A stretch of 6,137 nt of DNA, taken from the NCBI GenBank assembly GCA_003482695.1, contig DMYC01000291.1, positions 1 through 6,137 of the forward strand, in the 5' to 3' direction. The notes beneath the pieces are model-generated. The model ran no database searches and was not told where the DNA came from. It saw only the letters and a program-made list of their open reading frames with translations. The position numbers were made by a program, and so were the translations under genes. This DNA comes from Clostridiales bacterium UBA8960. GTDB taxonomy: Bacteria; Bacillota; Clostridia; Peptostreptococcales; Acidaminobacteraceae. Of this stretch, positions 1-4,153 are shown piece by piece. Position 1 is the first letter of the stretch. Every line of letters begins with the position of its first letter.

Positions 1-1462
1 AGATGCTTACGAGGGGCTTATGTTGCTTTAATAGGCCAAAATACAAGAATGAATCCGAGGAGGTCTCTCCTTTTTTTATGATGTTGGTATAACCAAGGCC
101 TGATATATAAAATTCTGCAACAGCAGGGGTTTCGATAAAGTAATCCGCTTTGCCTCTAACAACAGCTTCAATGGCTTCTTTTATGTCAGATACGAGTATG
201 AGTTCGGGGTTCTGAAGATTCAAATTTAAATGATCGATATGCCAGAAACCTTTAATGACCGCGACACGCTTGCCCTCAAGCCCGTAAATGTCGTGCACAT
301 ATTTGCTGTCGCGATGCCCGTATATTTGGTCGCGTTCATTGCTGAATGCGTCTGTGAAAATGAATTTATCGAGCCTTTCAGATGTAATAGCCATATTGAG
401 GACATCGATTTCACCAAGGTTGATTTTTTCATAGACTTCGTCAAAACTCCCAGTCACAGGAACAATTTCAAGTCCAATCAGCTCGGCGAAGGCCGTCATG
501 TAGTGGCCAGCTATGCCTTTGTATTGACCATTTTCATAATGGTCAACGGGCAAGTAATCATTTGGTACACCCACTCGAATGGACGGGTTTTTTTTCAGCC
601 AAGCCTTTTCGAGTGGCGTCAAATCCAGTATTTTTCTAATATATTGATGACGCGCTTCATCAATCATCGATTTATGCACCCCTTCATATAGTGAAAGTGA
701 CTTAGATAAAATCGATATCAGTGTCGCGTTGCTTTTAAGCGCGGAAAACGTCATGAGTGAGCGGATTTCTTCGAAATTCACGACGACTTTCAGATCGGGG
801 TATCGGAACAGGTAGTCGTATACCACATCGCCGCCCGAAGTGATAAATGCATCGATTTCAAATGTGTGCAGCGCACTGAGTCCTTCAAGCTGATCATCAA
901 AAGAAATCACATCATAATGAAGATTGGTATAAGCATCCTCAAGAATGGATATAACAATATCGCCTTCTAAAAATCCAACTCTTTTCCCGTTTAGGTCGCC
1001 AATATTTTGAACATCACCATTCACCTGACTAAGCACTGTATAAGGCACACTGTATATAGGGTCTGTGAAGTCCATCGTTTTGAGGCGCTCGGGTGTTGGG
1101 TTGGCACCAAATAAAATCTGAATCGCCCCTGACTCTAAATCATCAACCGCTTCATTCCATGAGAGATCAGGTTTAATGACCAAATTCAACGTGGTCTTTC
1201 TTGATAGAAAATCAGTGATGCTCTTCAAATAACCCTGTTCTGTTTGATCCGAGATAAAATACTCCATCCCGGCAAGTGGATCGAGTCCGATGAAAAACAG
1301 TTCGTCCTTGCTTTCAAAAAGCCATTCTCTTTCATCTGGCGATAGTATGGCTTCAAGCTCAGGGTCAATACTGGCAAATGATATGGTCATATGTAGCATC
1401 ATCAGCAGTAGTGAAATAAGAATATATCGTATAGTGTTGATGGCTCGATTAAGTCTGTTCAT
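1..1462 (-). CDS. Tandem solute-binding-domain sensor protein, 3' end cut off by the window edge
   Basis: The frame is open from an ATG at 1462-1460 to the left edge (487 codons, no stop), so only the N-terminal part is seen. A GGAGTG Shine-Dalgarno (1467-1472) lies 4 bases before the ATG. Residues 1-30 form a signal peptide or anchor (basic start, then a hydrophobic stretch ISLLLMMLHMTISFA). Two modules resembling bacterial solute-binding family 3 (SBP_bac_3) follow, at about 54-270 and 294 onward. Module 1 has NPTPERLKTMDFTDPIY and GDLNGKRVGFLEGD; module 2 has TSERLDKFIFTDAF and YGLEGKRVAVIKG. Both are preceded by a similar E-x-x-WL segment (44-48 and about 285), suggesting internal duplication. 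Family knowledge: tandem modules of this kind usually form the extracellular sensor of histidine kinases (BvgS/EvgS type) or diguanylate cyclases, sensing amino acids or other small ligands. The output domain is outside the window, so the type cannot be stated. It is divergent from the lipoprotein gene at 1655. Confidence 0.85.
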   Translation of the reverse strand, partial: MNRLNRAINTIRYILISLLLMMLHMTISFASIDPELEAILSPDEREWLFESKDELFFIGLDPLAGMEYFISDQTEQGYLKSITDFLSRKTTLNLVIKPDLSWNEAVDDLESGAIQILFGANPTPERLKTMDFTDPIYSVPYTVLSQVNGDVQNIGDLNGKRVGFLEGDIVISILEDAYTNLHYDVISFDDQLEGLSALHTFEIDAFITSGGDVVYDYLFRYPDLKVVVNFEEIRSLMTFSALKSNATLISILSKSLSLYEGVHKSMIDEARHQYIRKILDLTPLEKAWLKKNPSIRVGVPNDYLPVDHYENGQYKGIAGHYMTAFAELIGLEIVPVTGSFDEVYEKINLGEIDVLNMAITSERLDKFIFTDAFSNERDQIYGHRDSKYVHDIYGLEGKRVAVIKGFWHIDHLNLNLQNPELILVSDIKEAIEAVVRGKADYFIETPAVAEFYISGLGYTNIIKKGETSSDSFLYFGLLKQHKPLVSI

Positions 1463-1505
1463 GATTCACTCCGATAAAGTAAATGTATTTTGTAGGTTCA
1501 AGAAT

Positions 1506-1511
1506 ATTGTA
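1506..1511 (-). promoter_or_regulatory. Possible -10 box for the sensor gene
   Basis: On the minus strand this reads TACAAT (5 of 6 to the sigma-A -10 consensus), about 44 bases before the sensor start codon. No good -35 box is found at 16-18 bases spacing; the best is TACCTT. It is a weak call based on the -10 alone. Confidence 0.25.
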
Positions 1512-1548
1512 ACGTTATTTTGGGTAAAAAGGTAGAGAAATATGGTTA

Positions 1549-1623
1549 GGGGTGGTTACTTGGTCAAAAAACCAAGGGGACCAACCCCCTGAACATTTTA
1601 AGTGTATGGAACAAAAACCACCT
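1549..1623 (+). repeat. Cluster of overlapping inverted repeats upstream of the lipoprotein gene
   Basis: Several mutually exclusive pairings are visible. CTTGGT (1559-1564) pairs with ACCAAG (1571-1576) around a 6-base loop. TTGGTC (1560-1565) pairs with GACCAA (1579-1584). GGGGT (1549-1553) pairs with ACCCC (1584-1588) and can extend through a bulge into GGTT/GACC. GGTGGTT (1551-1557) also pairs perfectly with AACCACC (1616-1622). No T-run follows, so this is not a standard terminator. It could be an operator for one of the two divergent genes or, if transcribed, a switchable leader for the lipoprotein gene. No convincing promoter for the lipoprotein gene was found, so whether it is transcribed is unknown. 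Confidence 0.55.
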
Positions 1624-1654
1624 GAGTTGCGTCTAACTAACATAGGAGGTTTAT

Positions 1655-2377
1655 ATGAAAGTGAGAAAAAGGACTATAGGTGCGTTACTGGTTTTGATAT
1701 TGGTGCTTATCGCAGGATGTACGGGTCAATCCAACCGTCTTCCCAAATCAGAGGCAACGATAGAAGGTAAAGTCATCGGCCTTCGAGATGGTGGCTTTCT
1801 GCTAGCATCAGAAACCGGAGGGTTGATTTACGCATCAACGAACACGCCAATTTATAACATGGAAGGTGTGCTTAGTGATGCAAGCGCGCTAAAAAACGGT
1901 CAAGTTGTTGAAATTGGTTTTTCTGGTATGATCATGGAATCCTATCCTGGTCAATTGGGAGATCCCAAATATATAAAAATCGTTGAGCAACAAGATGATA
2001 TGGCTGGTTTATATGGACGGATCATTTCAGATATTTTAGTAGCCGACAGCGGTTTAAGATCAAACGACGAATATGTGGTCATGGATTTGTCTCAAATCAC
2101 AAACCTCAGTGAGGTGGAGAAGCAGGCGCTCATCAATCTAATGTCACTGAACGTCGGTTTGATTGGTGTATCTGGCAATCTGGATGACTTTATGAATTAC
2201 GGTTACAGTGAAAACGGCATTTTCACAGCATTTGAAATCAAAGAAACAACAGATGTGTCAATTAAATTTGACCTTTATAAAATGCATAAGGGCGAAGACG
2301 CTTATTATTTCAGAGACGCTTTAGCAAAAAAAGCGAATGGCAACTGGGCGTATACAGTGACGACGCAAGGAAAATAA
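1655..2377 (+). CDS. Two-module lipoprotein of unknown function
   Basis: The gene encodes 240 residues. The ATG at 1655 has an AGGAGG Shine-Dalgarno (1644-1649) 5 bases upstream. The N-terminus is a classic lipoprotein signal: basic MKVRKR, a hydrophobic core, and lipobox LIAG before Cys22, so the mature protein should be anchored to the outer face of the membrane. Residues about 33-112 look like a small beta-rich, OB-fold-like module. EGKVIGLRDGGFLL, LKNGQVVEIGF and the ESYPGQ motif (95-100) resemble DUF3221-type lipoproteins. Residues about 118-198 form a second module (LYGRIISDILVADSGL, then a serine- and leucine-rich helix and GVSGNLDDFMNYGY). The pattern recalls a domain found in other Firmicute exported proteins, but I cannot name it. 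The tail from about 199 has alternating beta-type residues ending in NGNWAYTV. It is divergent from the sensor gene and co-directional with mtlA, but mtlA has its own promoter, so an operon link is unlikely. No enzyme motif is visible. Confidence 0.85.
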   Translation: MKVRKRTIGALLVLILVLIAGCTGQSNRLPKSEATIEGKVIGLRDGGFLLASETGGLIYASTNTPIYNMEGVLSDASALKNGQVVEIGFSGMIMESYPGQLGDPKYIKIVEQQDDMAGLYGRIISDILVADSGLRSNDEYVVMDLSQITNLSEVEKQALINLMSLNVGLIGVSGNLDDFMNYGYSENGIFTAFEIKETTDVSIKFDLYKMHKGEDAYYFRDALAKKANGNWAYTVTTQGK

Positions 2378-2394
2378 ATAGCAAAATTTCACAG

Positions 2395-2458
2395 AGACCA
2401 TTGAAACAGCAGAATTTTTAGTTTTGTCACTAATCGTTCTTGCCAAATTCGATGGTCT
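2395..2458. repeat. Long-spaced imperfect inverted repeat in the mtlA control region
   Basis: AGACCATTGAA (2395-2405) and TTCGATGGTCT (2448-2458) are inverted copies matching at 10 of 11 positions, separated by 42 bases. They flank the candidate operator at 2424-2446. The right arm is followed by TTTGCTTTGCC, which is too interrupted for a normal terminator tail. The repeat could be a second regulator site, a weak end structure for the lipoprotein transcript, or chance. Confidence 0.4.
2424..2446. promoter_or_regulatory. Candidate MtlR operator upstream of mtlA
   Basis: The element reads TTGTCA, 11 bases, TGCCAA, an imperfect dyad ending 41 bases before the mtlA -10 box and 17 bases before its -35 box. 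That is a position suited to an activator. It shares architecture and 15 of 23 positions, including CACTAAT, with the element at 4018-4040 before mtlR. From memory, the B. subtilis MtlR site has arms TTGNCACA and TGTGNCAA with a shorter spacer; the outer arm bases agree and the spacing differs by about 3 bases. Assignment to MtlR is inference. Confidence 0.55.
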
Positions 2459-2463
2459 TTGCT

Positions 2464-2493
2464 TTGCCATTTTAGACCGTGTGTGACTATAAT
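2464..2493 (+). promoter_or_regulatory. Sigma-A type promoter of mtlA
   Basis: The -35 box TTGCCA (2464-2469) matches the consensus at 5 of 6 positions. The -10 box TATAAT (2488-2493) is perfect, with an 18-base spacer. The predicted transcription start is near 2500, giving a leader of about 64 bases before the mtlA ATG at 2564. Confidence 0.65.
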
Positions 2494-2544
2494 CGGGATA
2501 AGAGATGTCCGGATTTCTTACATCCTTGGCCAGGATGTCACACA
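2480..2544. repeat. Perfect 8-bp inverted repeat bracketing the mtlA -10 box and leader
   Basis: TGTGTGAC (2480-2487) directly abuts the -10 box. Its exact inverse GTCACACA lies at 2537-2544, 49 bases downstream. The arms contain the TGTG/CACA core also typical of mannitol-regulator half-sites. They could be paired operator half-sites or chance. The left arm is upstream of the expected transcription start, so this would act in DNA rather than RNA. Confidence 0.4.
2504..2538 (+). promoter_or_regulatory. mtlA leader hairpin with a competing upstream arm
   Basis: ACATCCT (2520-2526) and AGGATGT (2532-2538) form a perfect 7-bp stem with a 5-base loop in the predicted 5' leader, ending 25 bases before the ATG. 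An upstream GATGT (2504-2508) can instead pair with ACATC (2520-2524), so two folds exclude each other. No T-run follows. The structure may affect mRNA stability or ribosome access, or the palindrome may be a protein site. Confidence 0.45.
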
Positions 2545-2563
2545 AAATAATAGGGGGACTAAA

Positions 2564-3949
2564 ATGGATAGCGTGTTAAACAATAATGCAAAATCAAAAG
2601 GCGGCGTACAAAGATTTGGTCGTTTTCTAAGTGGCATGGTAATGCCTAATATCGGCGCATTCATCGCGTGGGGTATTATCACGGCGTTATTTATCCCAAC
2701 AGGCTGGACGCCTAATGCAAATTTGGCTTCACTTGTGGGACCGATGATTATTTATTTATTGCCAATTCTGATCGGTTATACAGGTGGCAAGCTGATTGGA
2801 GGCGCAAGAGGTGGCGTTGTAGGTGCTGTTGCAACCATGGGTGTTGTTGTCGGTGTCGACATTCCGATGTTCATCGGTGCGATGATCATGGGCCCTCTTG
2901 GTGGATATGTCATTAAAAAGTTCGATGATTCAGTGGAAGGTAAAGTACCAGCCGGTTTTGAAATGCTCGTAGCAAACTTTTCATCTGGAATTATTGCGAT
3001 GCTTTTGGCACTACTCGCATTCTTGGGAATCGGCCCTGTCGTGGTTGCACTTAACAACTTCCTAAAAACCGGTGTAGAGGCAATCGTCAACGCAAACTTG
3101 TTGCCTTTCACTTCGCTTTTTATTGAGCCAGGCAAAATTCTTTTCTTAAACAACGCGATGAACCATGGGGTTTTAGGACCTTTAGGCATTCAACAAGCGG
3201 CTGATGCCGGCAAATCCATTTTCTTCTTGTTAGAAACGAATCCAGGACCTGGTCTTGGCATTCTTCTAGCGTACTGGGTATTTGCAAAAGGCATGGTAAA
3301 ACAATCCGCACCAGGCGCAGTGATTATCCACTTCTTCGGTGGCATCCATGAAATTTATTTCCCTTATGTACTGATGAATCCAGTACTGATCCTAGCCGTT
3401 GTTGCGGGTGGCATGAGTGGCGTGTTCACATTCGTAATACTTGGTGCAGGCCTAATCGCAACACCTTCACCAGGCAGTATATTTGCACTTATGGCGATGA
3501 CACCAAAGGGCGGACTGCTTCCAGTGTTGGCAGGCGTTCTTGTTTCAACTGCAGTATCATTTGTCGTTGCTGCGTATTTCGTTAAAAAGAAAAGTTCGGA
3601 TGACCATTCGCTTGAAGCGGCAAAAGGCGCTGTTCAATCTATGAAAGCTGAATCAAAGGGTAAGATGATAAAAGCTGTAAGCAAAATCGTTGTCGCCTGT
3701 GATGCAGGTATGGGTTCATCCGCAATGGGCGCAACAACGCTTAGAAAAAAAATAAAGGAAGCGGGACTAAATATTGAAGTGATCAACACATCGCTTGAAG
3801 ATATTCCTGCAGATGCTGATATTGTCATTACACACACCAATTTGGCTGAACGTGCGAGTGTCAAATGTCAAACTGCCGAACTGATCACGATTGAACAGTT
3901 TGTGGGCAATCCAATCTATGACAGTTTAGTTGAACGTTTAAAAAAATAA
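2564..3949 (+). CDS. mtlA: Mannitol-specific PTS permease, EIICB
   Basis: This 461-residue inner-membrane permease imports mannitol and phosphorylates it to mannitol-1-phosphate. The EIIC domain covers about residues 15-345, with several hydrophobic segments (NIGAFIAWGIITALFIP near 27). It has the conserved NHG motif (Asn200-His201) and GGIHEIYFPYVLM, where His262-Glu263 match the substrate-site pair known in E. coli MtlA. A polar linker (about 345-372) leads to the EIIB domain, with phosphorylatable Cys379 in ACDAGMGSSAMGA. The protein ends after EIIB, so IIA must be supplied by a separate MtlF, as in Bacillus and many clostridia. Start choice: the same frame is open back to an ATG at 2459, but that would overlap the promoter and leader. 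The ATG at 2564 has a GGGGG Shine-Dalgarno (2553-2557) and begins MDSVLNNN, the usual family length. mtlR follows after 204 bases. Expression is probably induced by MtlR through the site at 2424-2446. Confidence 0.95.
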   Translation: MDSVLNNNAKSKGGVQRFGRFLSGMVMPNIGAFIAWGIITALFIPTGWTPNANLASLVGPMIIYLLPILIGYTGGKLIGGARGGVVGAVATMGVVVGVDIPMFIGAMIMGPLGGYVIKKFDDSVEGKVPAGFEMLVANFSSGIIAMLLALLAFLGIGPVVVALNNFLKTGVEAIVNANLLPFTSLFIEPGKILFLNNAMNHGVLGPLGIQQAADAGKSIFFLLETNPGPGLGILLAYWVFAKGMVKQSAPGAVIIHFFGGIHEIYFPYVLMNPVLILAVVAGGMSGVFTFVILGAGLIATPSPGSIFALMAMTPKGGLLPVLAGVLVSTAVSFVVAAYFVKKKSSDDHSLEAAKGAVQSMKAESKGKMIKAVSKIVVACDAGMGSSAMGATTLRKKIKEAGLNIEVINTSLEDIPADADIVITHTNLAERASVKCQTAELITIEQFVGNPIYDSLVERLKK

Positions 3950-3959
3950 TAGCATACCT

Positions 3960-3994
3960 GAGACAGCAAAGTGTTTTTTAACCTTTGCTGTTTC
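3960..3994 (+). terminator. Hairpin after mtlA, possible weak terminator
   Basis: GAGACAGCAAAG (3960-3971) pairs with CTTTGCTGTTTC (3983-3994), a 12-bp stem with one G-T wobble and an 11-base loop, 10 bases after the mtlA stop codon. Only AATATTTATA follows, not a proper T-run; the T-stretch is in the loop. It may terminate weakly, protect the mRNA end, or allow partial read-through into mtlR. Confidence 0.5.
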
Positions 3995-4017
3995 AATATT
4001 TATAGGGTTCTTCATTT

Positions 4018-4040
4018 ATGGCACTAATAAATAATGACAA
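4018..4040. promoter_or_regulatory. Candidate MtlR operator upstream of mtlR
   Basis: The element reads ATGGCA, 11 bases, TGACAA. It has the same length and arm layout as the site at 2424-2446 and shares TG-K-CACTAAT and TG-M-CAA. It ends 40 bases before the mtlR -10 box, against 41 for mtlA. This suggests that MtlR also controls its own gene, as is known in B. subtilis. Function here is inferred. Confidence 0.5.
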
Positions 4041-4080
4041 GTCACAGCAACTTCTTCTCTGAATATCTGTTCATTAAAGG

Positions 4081-4086
4081 TATAAT
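4081..4086 (+). promoter_or_regulatory. -10 box of the mtlR promoter
   Basis: A perfect TATAAT lies 67 bases before the GTG start. The 16-18 base window upstream has no recognisable -35 (CTCTGA, TCTGAA, CTGAAT), which is what an activator-dependent promoter would show. The candidate operator at 4018-4040 is at the matching distance. Confidence 0.5.
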
Positions 4087-4114
4087 AGTATCAAATAAGT
4101 TATCTGAAAATTTG

Positions 4115-4139
4115 GTTATTAAATTATGTCTCTAATAAC
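4115..4139 (+). promoter_or_regulatory. AT-rich hairpin just before the mtlR ribosome site
   Basis: GTTATTA (4115-4121) and TAATAAC (4133-4139) form a perfect 7-bp stem with an 11-base loop, ending 4 bases before the GGGGG Shine-Dalgarno (4144-4148). It is a weak A/T stem and could modestly affect translation, or be chance in AT-rich leader DNA. Confidence 0.3.
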
Positions 4140-4153
4140 AACAGGGGGTTGCA

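Noticed and set aside
230..691. Plus-strand open frame of 153 codons
   Set aside because: It lies antisense inside the sensor gene, which is continuous in the other strand with clear family motifs; no ribosome site precedes it.
1552..1770. Open frame of 72 codons overlapping the lipoprotein start
   Set aside because: It runs out of frame into the lipoprotein gene, covers the inverted-repeat cluster, and has no ribosome site.
2424..2505. Catabolite-responsive element (cre) for CcpA near the mtlA promoter
   Set aside because: AATCG cores at 2432 and 2491 were checked against the cre pattern, but too many fixed positions fail. No credible cre was found.
2459..2563. N-terminal extension of mtlA to an upstream ATG
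   Set aside because: It would place the promoter and leader hairpin inside the coding region; the ATG at 2564 has a ribosome site and gives the normal family N-terminus.
2776..3864. Minus-strand open frames within mtlA (2776-3189, 3120-3311, 3634-3864)
   Set aside because: They are antisense shadows of a well-conserved permease and have low-complexity or unrecognisable translations.
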